Source of the DNA: Bacteroidota bacterium
GTDB taxonomy: Bacteria; Bacteroidota; Bacteroidia; Chitinophagales; Saprospiraceae
DNA: 7,467 bases
Assembly (NCBI GenBank): GCA_024277695.1
Contig: JAJRUR010000033.1
Location: forward strand, 1 to 7,467
Direction: 5' to 3'
Below the pieces are notes generated by a model. It was not told where the DNA came from and ran no database searches. It saw only the letters and a list, made by a program, of their open reading frames with translations. Positions 1-6,275 of the stretch are shown in pieces. The position numbers and the translations under genes were made by a program. The number at the start of each line of letters is the position of its first letter. Within the stretch, counting starts at the first letter, position 1.

Positions 1-1
1 C

Positions 2-673
2 ATCTATTTATTTGGCAACATACGCTTCCCACATGATAGTCCGATCAAAAAATTGAGCAATACGCGTAAAGTATTGGGTGCACTATCTTTGGCTTTTGCC
101 GTGTATCTGATGAGCGGCTTTAGGTACAATGCAGATATGGAATCTTTTACACCCCTAAAATTACTAAGTGGTCTGGCACCTCCGGTGGGCTATAGTTGGG
201 TATATCCCAAAAATTGTCCGCAGAATCTCAATTGTTTTCACGATTTTAGTGAGGGACAGGCTTATGCCAAAAAAGTCAACAAACCGATCCTACTGGATTT
301 TACCGGATATGCTTGTGTCAACTGTCGCAAAATGGAGGAGCACGTTTGGCCTACGAAGTCGGTGTACAAGCAGATTAGAGATGATTATGTTTTGATCTCG
401 TTATATGTCGATGACAAAACCGAACTTTCGGAAGAAGACCAAGTTGTAGTCCAAAAACCCGGCGGAGGTACCAGGACTCTGCGCAAAACAGGGCAAAAAT
501 GGCAACATTTTCAGACGACGTATTTTAATAATAACTCACAACCTTACTACGTGTTGCTCTCACCGGATGGCAGACTACTCAATAATCCCGTACCCTATAC
601 TCCGGACGAACAGGACTATGCAGCATTTCTAAAATGTGGTAAAAGTAATTTTGACCAACTCCAAGCTAATTAA
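2..673 (+). CDS. dsbD: Thiol:disulfide interchange protein DsbD, C-terminal part (5' end outside window)
   Basis: This is the C-terminal 223 residues of a DsbD-type protein, which carries electrons from cytoplasmic thioredoxin across the inner membrane to periplasmic partners. The frame is open to the left edge, so the TTG at 53 is an internal codon, not the start. Numbering from the first complete codon, residues 1-20 (with GNIRFPHDSP) are a loop typical of Bacteroidota DsbD, residues about 24-40 form the last membrane helix, and residues about 80-215 form the periplasmic thioredoxin-like domain. The redox motif is CVNC (C105, C108), in GYACVNCRKMEEHVWP. An insert-like stretch between the active site and the final strand (about 138-172) is usual in Bacteroidota members. 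The N-terminal periplasmic domain and most of the transmembrane core lie outside the window. The family call is firm; the substrate partners cannot be seen. Confidence 0.93.
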   Translation: MYLFGNIRFPHDSPIKKLSNTRKVLGALSLAFAVYLMSGFRYNADMESFTPLKLLSGLAPPVGYSWVYPKNCPQNLNCFHDFSEGQAYAKKVNKPILLDFTGYACVNCRKMEEHVWPTKSVYKQIRDDYVLISLYVDDKTELSEEDQVVVQKPGGGTRTLRKTGQKWQHFQTTYFNNNSQPYYVLLSPDGRLLNNPVPYTPDEQDYAAFLKCGKSNFDQLQAN

Positions 674-907
674 TATCGAGTAGTAAGAGTTTGTGATGTT
701 TTACAGGTCGCCCCTCCGGGGCTTTTGTTTGTTTATCCTAATTAAATTTACGATCAGTTCGCCCTGCTGGAAATTTTGTTGCATTAAGCTATTTTGTCAA
801 CTGTACCATAGGTGCGCGCTGTTACCCGTTTCTATCTATTTCAAAATAAATATTTTTTATTGCAATCCATAACCTATTTTTCAAGAAAGTTGATTTATAT
901 TATATTA
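674..907. other. Convergent intergenic region between dsbD and the lipoprotein gene
   Basis: Apart from the hairpin at 710-734 this 234-nt gap is AT-rich and has no open frame with coding character. Both flanking genes end here, so no promoter is expected. I could not find a T-tailed hairpin serving the minus-strand gene that ends at 908. Confidence 0.6.
710..734 (+). terminator. Probable intrinsic terminator of dsbD
   Basis: A 5-bp GC stem (GCCCC at 710-714 with GGGGC at 718-722) closes a 3-nt TCC loop and is followed directly by TTTTGTTTGTTT. It lies 36 nt after the dsbD stop. The stem is short but all G-C, and the T-rich tail is on the correct side for plus-strand transcripts only. It does not look functional for the convergent lipoprotein gene. 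Confidence 0.65.
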
Positions 908-1783
908 TCACCTAGCTCGATAGTACATACTCTCATCTACCAATATAAACTCATAACTGTCCGTAAATTGGTAAAAATCAAAGTCCGGAGCTATACCCTT
1001 TGGGGTAATATCTTGAATCTTGCGTAGCTCTAAGTCCCAGAGGTGAACAGTCGAGTCTACATGCACTAGCATATTGTTTTTGAAATACAAATATCCGCCC
1101 TTAATCTCAGAAATATGTTTAAAATAACGTCCTAGATTATCAAATATATAGAGCCCTTTCTGTTGGTCAAAGAGATAGACTTGATTGGATCGCTCAAAGA
1201 GCTGGTCTGCTCTGGGACTATATCCATAAAAAAATATTTTCATGTCTTCGCTCTGGATGAGCACCTCTGCTTGCTGGTTTATTTTTTTGAGTCTGGACTC
1301 GATATCATCATAGACCCAGATTTGGTTATCATTGGATAGGGCGATGGCAAACTGTTCCGATAGATCGAGTTGTGCGAGATCAAAACGGGCTATTTCGCCT
1401 AGCGTATTGTCCAACAGAAGGACTTGCTGAAAATCCGGATAATAGACTACAAGCTGTAGTGGATTGGTGACATCCATAGAGGCTACAGTAGAGTAATTGC
1501 GATTAGTGTATTCGAATTCCGGAAGGAGTTCGGTATTGCGTTTTTCTATTTTTCCATCGGTGTAGAGGATGTAGATCTGCTGCAGTTTGTCCACATAAAG
1601 CTGTGCTACATGGTCTGCGAGTTTAGTCCATCCGGGTATATTGCGAGTGTCGGACTTTGCTGTGATAGCTTGCTGTGTCTGACAAGAAAAACTGAGGAGC
1701 AATACTACTATTGCCATATAGTAGGCATGACTATTTGGAGAAATGATGCCAGTTGCAGTTTTAGTCTTCTGATGCATAGCCAT
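908..1783 (-). CDS. Predicted lipoprotein of beta-propeller appearance, function unknown
   Basis: A 291-residue protein I cannot name. Its N-terminus has basic residues (K6, K8), a hydrophobic run (about 23-32) and a relaxed lipobox ending in Cys34 (LSFSC), so it is probably a lipoprotein whose mature part faces the periplasm. The mature region is rich in beta-strand-like segments with recurring aromatic/aspartate pieces (LYVDKLQQIYIL, LVVYYPDFQQVLLLD, VYLFDQQKGLYIFDNLG), suggesting a WD40/NHL-like propeller. Similar single-copy propeller-like proteins with a 'YYPDF...LLD' core occur in Bacteroidota; that is recalled, not searched. The start is uncertain: ATG 1783 or ATG 1777 overlaps the end of lpxH by 23 or 17 nt, while ATG 1717 (residue 23) would avoid overlap but would leave no positive charge before the hydrophobic core, so I prefer the longer forms. 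It is co-directional with lpxH and probably its operon partner, which hints at an envelope role. Confidence 0.75.
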   Translation of the reverse strand: MAMHQKTKTATGIISPNSHAYYMAIVVLLLSFSCQTQQAITAKSDTRNIPGWTKLADHVAQLYVDKLQQIYILYTDGKIEKRNTELLPEFEYTNRNYSTVASMDVTNPLQLVVYYPDFQQVLLLDNTLGEIARFDLAQLDLSEQFAIALSNDNQIWVYDDIESRLKKINQQAEVLIQSEDMKIFFYGYSPRADQLFERSNQVYLFDQQKGLYIFDNLGRYFKHISEIKGGYLYFKNNMLVHVDSTVHLWDLELRKIQDITPKGIAPDFDFYQFTDSYEFILVDESMYYRAR

Positions 1784-2519
1784 ATTTTTTTATCTGAATA
1801 TCCAGTCCGTCATATACCGCATAGCTATAGTGATATAGCCAGTCGCCTAGATTGATATACCGGCTATTGTCGTTCAGGATGTAGTTGATCGGGATATGCC
1901 GGTGACCAAAAATAAAATAGTCGATCTGTTGCATTTTTAATTGTGCATAACTATAGGCGATGAGCCATTCGCTATCGGGATCAAAACCGTCGTGTGGATC
2001 GTGTGCATTACGACTACTCTGCGACCAGGCTTGGGCTATACGGAAGGACAAATTGGGGTGTAAGCGAGCAAATAAGAACTGACAGATCTTTGAAGAAAAT
2101 ACTTTTTTTAATAATTTATATGTATAGTCGCCGGGCCCTAAACCGTCACCATGTGCGATAAAAAATGTTTTGTTATTTATTTTTTTTATTAGAGGACGTC
2201 GATGGATTATCAGGCCAATTTCTTTTTCTAAATAACCAAACATCCACATATCGTGATTGCCTGTAAAAAGGTGTAGTTCGATTCCTTTTTGGCTTATTTG
2301 GTCCAGTTTGGCCAAGAACCTAAAAAAGCCTTTGGGTACGACGCTGCGATATTCAAACCAAAAATCAAACAAATCACCTACCAGATAAATGGCGGCAGCA
2401 TCGTGGCTGATATCATCTAGCCAAGCGACGATTTTGCGCTCTCGATCGATAGAGCTATCTAAGGCATCTATACCGAGATGAAAGTCTGAGGCGAAGTATA
2501 TTTTTTTTTGATTTGACAT
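1761..2519 (-). CDS. lpxH: UDP-2,3-diacylglucosamine diphosphatase (LpxH-type calcineurin-like phosphoesterase)
   Basis: This metallophosphoesterase is predicted to hydrolyse UDP-2,3-diacylglucosamine to lipid X and UMP on the inner face of the inner membrane, a step of lipid A synthesis. At 252 residues it is of LpxH size, and all expected metal motifs are present in order: D12-x-H14 (DFHLG), GDLFDFW with D49 and D52, GNHD (N88, H89), H123-G-D125, and GHRH (H206, H208). The extension between HGD and GHRH, where LpxH enzymes carry their lipid-binding cap, is present (about 128-195, including FARLHPNLSFRIAQAWSQ). A T9 run on the plus strand (2501-2509) makes an A9 tract across codons 4-7. The start at 2519 places an ATG close after a divergent promoter region. 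Some Bacteroidota homologues are annotated only as 'LpxH-like' (an LpxH2 or a related hydrolase), so the family is firmer than the exact substrate. Confidence 0.88.
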   Translation of the reverse strand: MSNQKKIYFASDFHLGIDALDSSIDRERKIVAWLDDISHDAAAIYLVGDLFDFWFEYRSVVPKGFFRFLAKLDQISQKGIELHLFTGNHDMWMFGYLEKEIGLIIHRRPLIKKINNKTFFIAHGDGLGPGDYTYKLLKKVFSSKICQFLFARLHPNLSFRIAQAWSQSSRNAHDPHDGFDPDSEWLIAYSYAQLKMQQIDYFIFGHRHIPINYILNDNSRYINLGDWLYHYSYAVYDGLDIQIKKYGYASED

Positions 2520-2530
2520 TTTTACGATGG

Positions 2531-2538
2531 TAAATATA
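2531..2538 (-). promoter_or_regulatory. Possible -7 element for lpxH
   Basis: Read on the minus strand this is TATATTTA, a 7-of-8 match to the Bacteroidota -7 consensus TAnnTTTG, 11 nt before the lpxH ATG. No clear TTTG -33 box lies at the expected distance, and the implied leader would be only a few nucleotides, so this is weak. Confidence 0.25.
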
Positions 2539-2591
2539 AGCCGTCCACGGGATTAGACGATATGTAACGAACAGTCTGTGTCGAATATTTG

Positions 2592-2599
2592 TACATTTG
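2592..2599 (+). promoter_or_regulatory. Probable -7 promoter element for the SDR gene
   Basis: TACATTTG matches the Bacteroidota -7 consensus TAnnTTTG exactly. Transcription would begin around 2605, giving a leader of about 20 nt before the ATG at 2626. The -33 TTTG box is not obvious (only TCTG about 20 nt upstream). If this promoter is used, the GTG at 2578 cannot be the start codon, because it lies upstream of the transcript. Confidence 0.45.
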
Positions 2600-2625
2600 C
2601 TATCAAAACAAAAGCAATTTGTGAT

Positions 2626-3417
2626 ATGATGCATCCATGGAGACTAGAGGGCAAGCACGCCATTGTATTTGGTGCGAGTAAAGGTATAGGACGGGCTACA
2701 GCTATAGAGATGGCATCTCTAGGCGCATCCCTTACCGTAGTGGCACGCAGTAGAGAGGCTTTGGAGGGATTGGTAGATGTTTTGGAGTCCGGATCGGGTG
2801 CTGAGCACCGGTTACTCAGCTTGGACATCAACCAACATCGGGAGCTGAGGGAGGCTTTGGAGGATATTACCAAAAAAGCACCCGTGCATATTTGGGTCAA
2901 CAATACCGGCGGTCCGCCATCCGGTCTATTGAATCAGGCTGAGCCGAAGGCACTGGAGGAAGCTTTTCATCAGCATATCCTTTCTGCTCAAGTGATCAGC
3001 CAAGTGCTCATTCCGTCTATGCAAGAAGCGTCCTACGGACGTATCATCAATATCATCAGCACCAGTGTCAAAGAGCCTATACCCGGACTGGGGGTATCCA
3101 ACACGATCAGAGGTGCGATGGGTAATTGGGCAAAAACCCTCGCTTCCGAACTGGCATCCGATGGTATCACGGTCAATAATGTCCTCCCCGGTTTTACTAC
3201 AACGGGTAGGCTGAAGTCCATCATCCGAAAAAAAGCAGAAAAAGCCAATATGGACGAGCTAGCTATGGCTGAGTTGATGAAATCTTTTGTACCGATGCAG
3301 CGATTTGCAGATCCTGCAGAGCTTGCACGCGCGATTTGTTTTTTGGCATTGCCTGCCGCCTCTTACATCACCGGGATCAATCTGCCCGTAGATGGCGGAA
3401 GGACAAAGAGTCTATAA
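2626..3417 (+). CDS. Short-chain dehydrogenase/reductase (SDR) fold protein with atypical catalytic residues
   Basis: A 263-residue Rossmann-fold SDR protein. From ATG 2626, the nucleotide-binding glycine motif GASKGIG is at 16-22, the adenine-pocket/structural motif NNTGG at 92-96, and the C-terminal NLPVDGG signature near the end. The catalytic serine position is kept (S145), but the Tyr and Lys of the usual YxxxK are Ser158 and Arg162 (SNTIR). This matches what I recall of the 'beta-ketoacyl-ACP reductase-like' SDR subgroup, described as lacking a perfect catalytic tetrad; its substrate is not known to me. Hence classical ketoreductase activity should not be assumed. The frame also opens at GTG 2578, but the MM pair at 2626/2629 is a more usual SDR start and lies after the probable promoter. 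Tandem stops TAA TAG end the gene. proC follows on the same strand after 94 nt. Confidence 0.85.
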   Translation: MMHPWRLEGKHAIVFGASKGIGRATAIEMASLGASLTVVARSREALEGLVDVLESGSGAEHRLLSLDINQHRELREALEDITKKAPVHIWVNNTGGPPSGLLNQAEPKALEEAFHQHILSAQVISQVLIPSMQEASYGRIINIISTSVKEPIPGLGVSNTIRGAMGNWAKTLASELASDGITVNNVLPGFTTTGRLKSIIRKKAEKANMDELAMAELMKSFVPMQRFADPAELARAICFLALPAASYITGINLPVDGGRTKSL

Positions 3418-3429
3418 TAGGACGAGTAG

Positions 3430-3442
3430 TCCCCGTCGGGGA
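3430..3442 (+). other. Short GC hairpin between the SDR gene and proC
   Basis: TCCCC (3430-3434) pairs with GGGGA (3438-3442) around a GTC loop, 12 nt after the SDR stop. No T-run follows, so it is at best a weak pause site or an mRNA-end stabiliser rather than a canonical terminator. Its form resembles the dsbD terminator stem. Confidence 0.4.
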
Positions 3443-3511
3443 TGAGCATTGGGGTTTGAGGACTGGCCTTGTTTTTGTAGTGCCAATACTTTTAAAAAAA
3501 ACTATACGTCG

Positions 3512-4321
3512 ATGAAAATATTGATCATTGGAGGGGGTACGATGGGTACGACTTATGGATTGAGTTTTTTGCGATCGCATGTAGTATCTCCGGAAGATTT
3601 GATGATTTTGGAAAAATCTCAAGAAAAACTGGACGGAATCAAAGAGATGGGTTTTCGTCATGTCTTTTCGTCCTTTGAGGATTGTGTTGATCCCGCAGAT
3701 TTGATTATTTTGGCTGTAAAGCCGCAAGATATTGATCAGCTCTTTGCGGATATGCGAAAAAGTCGGGGTATAGTGGATAAGCTCATTCTTTCGATTATGG
3801 CGGGTGTACGGATGTCTGACATCCGCGCGGCTCTACAAACCCATCGAATCATTCGAGCTATGCCCAATCTACCTGCGCAAGTGAGTGCAGGGATGACGGT
3901 ATTTACAGCTACATCTCAAACTACTCGAAAAGATTTGCTTCAGGTACAGAACCTCATCAATACTACCGGCAAGAGTATCTATGTAGAAGAAGAATCCATG
4001 ATAGATGCTGCTACAGCCTTGAGCGGTAGTGGTCCGGCCTATGTTTTTGAGTTTATGAAAATTATGACCGAGGCGGGACAACATCTGGGCTTTACGGAGT
4101 CCGAAGCCGAATTGCTCACTTTGCAGACTTTTAGAGGAGCTATTGAAATATTTACTAACAAAGATCTGCGTTTTGAGCAGTGGATCGAGCTCGTCGCTTC
4201 TAAAGGAGGTACTACAGAGGCAGCGATCACAAGATTTGGTGATAAAGGTTTAGCTAGCGTTATCCATTCAGGTATCCTGGCAGCTCATGAGCGAGCTATA
4301 GCATTGGGCAAACGAAAATAA
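3512..4321 (+). CDS. proC: Pyrroline-5-carboxylate reductase
   Basis: Predicted cytosolic enzyme that reduces 1-pyrroline-5-carboxylate to L-proline with NAD(P)H, the last step of proline synthesis. The 269-residue length is typical. Motifs in order are the Rossmann glycine motif GGGTMG (7-12), AVKPQ (68-72), MPN (117-119), the substrate/dimer-region signature ALSGSGPAY (169-177), and SKGGTTEAA (230-238), where most family members have SPGGTT; Lys replacing Pro231 is a minor deviation. I chose ATG 3512 because MKILIIGGGTMG starts right at the first beta-strand. The same frame is open from an ATG at 3449, but the 21 extra residues (including CFCSANTF) have no counterpart in the family. The gene lies 94 nt after the SDR gene and 61 nt before ribA; no functional link to either is evident. 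Confidence 0.94.
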   Translation: MKILIIGGGTMGTTYGLSFLRSHVVSPEDLMILEKSQEKLDGIKEMGFRHVFSSFEDCVDPADLIILAVKPQDIDQLFADMRKSRGIVDKLILSIMAGVRMSDIRAALQTHRIIRAMPNLPAQVSAGMTVFTATSQTTRKDLLQVQNLINTTGKSIYVEEESMIDAATALSGSGPAYVFEFMKIMTEAGQHLGFTESEAELLTLQTFRGAIEIFTNKDLRFEQWIELVASKGGTTEAAITRFGDKGLASVIHSGILAAHERAIALGKRK

Positions 4322-4382
4322 GCTGGATTTTTAAAAACATCAGCCCGATAATCAGGTTATTATCTTAGTTTTACGCACAGTT

Positions 4383-4982
4383 ATGGCCAAAAAAAAACTC
4401 AAACAGCAGGCTAAGGCCCTTATTCCTTCAGGTCTTGGGGATTTGATGATTATGGCTTATGCTTACAAGCACTCCGAGCTGATGCCCCATCTGGTTATTG
4501 CACATCCGCAATATCAGGAGCAGGATATTGTTACCGTCAGAATACACTCCGAGTGTATCACAGGAGACATTTTTGGCTCTCGACGCTGCGATTGTGGGGA
4601 GCAACTCGCCAAAGCACTTAACATCATCTCGCAAGAAAAGGGTATCATCATCTACCTAAGACAAGAAGGGCGTGGGATTGGGATCATCAATAAGCTAAAA
4701 GCTTACAATCTGCAAGATCAAGGGCTCAATACGGTAGATGCCAATATACATATGGGTTTTGAAGTTGACGAGCGCGATTATTCGGTTGCCTTGGAAATAC
4801 TGAATAGTCTTGGAGTAAAAAAAATACATCTATTGACCAATAATCCCGACAAAATAAAAGCTTTTGATCATAAGTCGATAGAACTCATCAAAGCATTGTC
4901 TTTAGAAATTGAGCCGAGGGACGAAAACATGGATTACCTAAAAACCAAAAAAGATGTCATGGGACATCTTCTTAAGTTATGA
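4383..4982 (+). CDS. ribA: GTP cyclohydrolase II, standalone
   Basis: Converts GTP to 2,5-diamino-6-(5-phosphoribosylamino)pyrimidin-4(3H)-one, formate and pyrophosphate, the first committed step of riboflavin synthesis. All hallmarks are present in 199 residues: the zinc cysteines C58, C69 and C71 (in HSECITGDIFGSRRCDCGEQL, split as HSEC at 55-58 and RRCDCGEQ at 67-74), RQEGRGIG at 93-100, Y108, NTVDAN at 116-121, DERD with D129 and R131, LLTNNPDKI at 150-158 and a C-terminal YLKTKKDVMGHLL. There is no DHBP synthase (RibB) domain, unlike the RibBA fusions common in bacteria, so RibB must be supplied elsewhere. An A9 tract covers codons 3-5. A loose -7-like TAGTTTTA sits at 4366-4373, and no FMN riboswitch fits in the short leader. 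The stop overlaps the HAD gene's ATG (ATGA). Confidence 0.95.
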   Translation: MAKKKLKQQAKALIPSGLGDLMIMAYAYKHSELMPHLVIAHPQYQEQDIVTVRIHSECITGDIFGSRRCDCGEQLAKALNIISQEKGIIIYLRQEGRGIGIINKLKAYNLQDQGLNTVDANIHMGFEVDERDYSVALEILNSLGVKKIHLLTNNPDKIKAFDHKSIELIKALSLEIEPRDENMDYLKTKKDVMGHLLKL

Positions 4983-5635
4983 GTACTCGAATACCATACC
5001 TACAGGAGATTGATGTGTTGCTTTTGGATTTTGGCAATGTTTTATTTGATCTGGATATTCCGAAGTGGTACGAGCAGATGCTACGCCTACTCGGCAAAGA
5101 GTCCATCCAAAAACATACGGTAGAAAAAGCGCAGCAGCTTTTTAGAAGATATGAGCTTGGTGCCTTGAGCGAAAATGCTTTTGTGCATCAATTTATAGAC
5201 TTATCTCAAGAAAATATTTCGCGTGCGGATGTATTGCAGGCCTGGAATTCTATTTTTGTCAAAATGGATGCGGATATCTTTTCTTTGCTGACCAAACTCA
5301 AAAAGAGCTATAAGCTTATCTTGCTCAGCAATATTAACGAAACACATTATAATTTTGTGTTTGGATACCTCAAAGAAGTGCACCAAGTGACAGATTGGGA
5401 TCGGCGATATTTTGATCATAGTTTTTATTCTCATCTCATGCATATGCGCAAACCGGATGCAGAGATCTATAGCGAGGTGATACGTCAGACGGGCTTGGAG
5501 AGTCGTCGGACATTATTTATTGATGACCTACAAGAAAATCTCGATGGTGCTAGTCCGTTGGGATTCAAGACGCTACGCAAAGATCCAAAAATGAAGCTCA
5601 GCAAGCTGTTATCTGATTTTGGACTAATGGTATAA
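4979..5635 (+). CDS. HAD superfamily hydrolase (subfamily IA, YihX-like); candidate riboflavin-pathway phosphatase
   Basis: A 218-residue haloacid dehalogenase-type hydrolase. Motif I is LLDFGNVLF with nucleophile D17; the second position of the usual DxD is Gly19, as in YihX-like phosphatases (DLGNV). Motif II is LLSN (S117, N118), motif III is RKPD (K158), and motif IV is FIDD (D182, D183), followed by N187. A helical cap occupies about residues 25-100. This pattern supports a soluble Mg-dependent phosphatase of a small phosphometabolite. It overlaps ribA by 4 nt, implying translational coupling. Riboflavin synthesis needs a phosphatase for 5-amino-6-(5-phospho-D-ribitylamino)uracil, and HAD enzymes (YigB and YbjI in E. 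coli, YcsE in B. subtilis) fill that step, so this is a reasonable candidate. That assignment is inference from context; sequence alone gives only the family. Confidence 0.88.
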   Translation: MSTRIPYLQEIDVLLLDFGNVLFDLDIPKWYEQMLRLLGKESIQKHTVEKAQQLFRRYELGALSENAFVHQFIDLSQENISRADVLQAWNSIFVKMDADIFSLLTKLKKSYKLILLSNINETHYNFVFGYLKEVHQVTDWDRRYFDHSFYSHLMHMRKPDAEIYSEVIRQTGLESRRTLFIDDLQENLDGASPLGFKTLRKDPKMKLSKLLSDFGLMV

Positions 5636-5651
5636 AAAGATATTGGGATAA

Positions 5652-6125
5652 GTGGCAAAAAAAAATTATACACCCACTCAAGTACAGTCCAAGATGGAAC
5701 ACTACTGCGCATATCAAGAGCGATGCCATGCCGAGGTCCGAAACAAAATCTTATCTTATGCTTGTTATGGAGATGACTTAGAACAAATCATTGCCCACCT
5801 GATCAAAGAAGATTTTCTAAATGAAGAGCGCTTTGCCCAAGCCTATGTGTCGGGTAAGTTCAGAATAAAAAAATGGGGCAAGCAAAAGATAAAAAAAGCC
5901 TTGGTCGATAAACAAATCGGGACATATCTGATCGACAAAGCAATCGCACAGATCGATGAACAAGACTATCGGGATATGCTGAAGCAACTCTTGCTGCGTA
6001 AAATGAAACAACTCCGCTCTGCAGATCCTTATATCCTCCATCAAAAGCTCTTTCGCTATGCTTATAACAAAGGATACGAAACGGATATTATACGGTCTGT
6101 ACTGCGCACACTTATCGAATTCTGA
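5652..6125 (+). CDS. recX: Regulatory protein RecX
   Basis: RecX binds RecA filaments and modulates recombination and the SOS response. This 157-residue protein has the family's three tandem three-helix repeats (about 16-55, 56-105 and 106-157). Recognisable pieces are HYCAYQERCHAEVR (17-30), FLNEERFAQAYVSGKFRIKKWG (FLNEERFA at 55-62, KKWG at 73-76) and the third-repeat FRYAYNKGYETD. The start is taken as GTG 5652: it gives a family-like basic leader (MAKKNYTP), whereas the next Met (residue 15) would cut close to the first repeat. An A9 tract covers codons 2-5. It follows the HAD gene by 16 nt and is probably cotranscribed with ribA, although no functional link is known; recA is not in the window. 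Confidence 0.92.
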   Translation: MAKKNYTPTQVQSKMEHYCAYQERCHAEVRNKILSYACYGDDLEQIIAHLIKEDFLNEERFAQAYVSGKFRIKKWGKQKIKKALVDKQIGTYLIDKAIAQIDEQDYRDMLKQLLLRKMKQLRSADPYILHQKLFRYAYNKGYETDIIRSVLRTLIEF

Positions 6126-6136
6126 ATGGCGTTTGT

Positions 6137-6148
6137 CTGAATATTCAG
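6137..6148. repeat. Perfect 12-bp palindrome after recX
   Basis: CTGAATATTCAG is fully self-complementary and lies 11 nt after the recX stop. It has the size of a dimeric regulator half-site pair but could easily be chance in AT-rich DNA. No promoter element is obviously associated. Confidence 0.3.
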
Positions 6149-6158
6149 CAATCGAGCT

Positions 6159-6214
6159 ATCCGTATGCAACTTTTGGCTCCGCTACTCTGTCATATAGAC
6201 AAGCGGAAACGGAT
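6159..6214 (+). other. Nested inverted repeats upstream of the small secreted-protein gene (possible leader RNA fold)
   Basis: Three arms nest in order: ATCCGT (6159-6164) with ACGGAT (6209-6214), CCGCT (6180-6184) with AGCGG (6202-6206), and TGTC (6189-6192) with GACA (6198-6201) around an ATATA loop. The 15-nt unpaired stretch on the 5' side makes the fold asymmetric. It may be a leader structure of the gene at 6276 or the end of the recX transcript; there is no T-tail immediately after, although T9 occurs at 6240-6248. Confidence 0.3.
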
Positions 6215-6275
6215 GAAGAATTAACACATCATAAAAACATTTTTTTTTAATTAACCTTTAAAAATTTTCAACATC

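Noticed and set aside
2501..2509. Phase variation of lpxH through its A9 tract
   Set aside because: LpxH is normally essential, so on/off switching is unlikely; the tract is reported only as part of a pattern at gene starts.
2578..2625. Upstream GTG start for the SDR gene, adding 16 residues
   Set aside because: The added residues have no SDR character, a TAnnTTTG element at 2592-2599 lies inside the stretch, and ATG 2626 gives a normal N-terminus.
2553..2903. Open frame on the minus strand opposite the SDR gene
   Set aside because: It lies antisense to a well-supported gene, its composition (Ser/Ala/Pro-rich) is typical of a shadow frame, and it has no recognisable domain.
3449..3511. Upstream ATG in frame with proC, adding 21 residues
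   Set aside because: ProC proteins begin at the Rossmann strand (MKILIIGGG); the extra Cys-rich leader is unlike the family.
4322..4382. FMN riboswitch ahead of ribA
   Set aside because: Only 61 nt separate proC from ribA, too short for the FMN element, and none of its conserved loop sequences are seen.
5817..6170. Minus-strand open frame opposite recX
   Set aside because: It is entirely explained by the opposite strand of recX and shows no domain or start signal.
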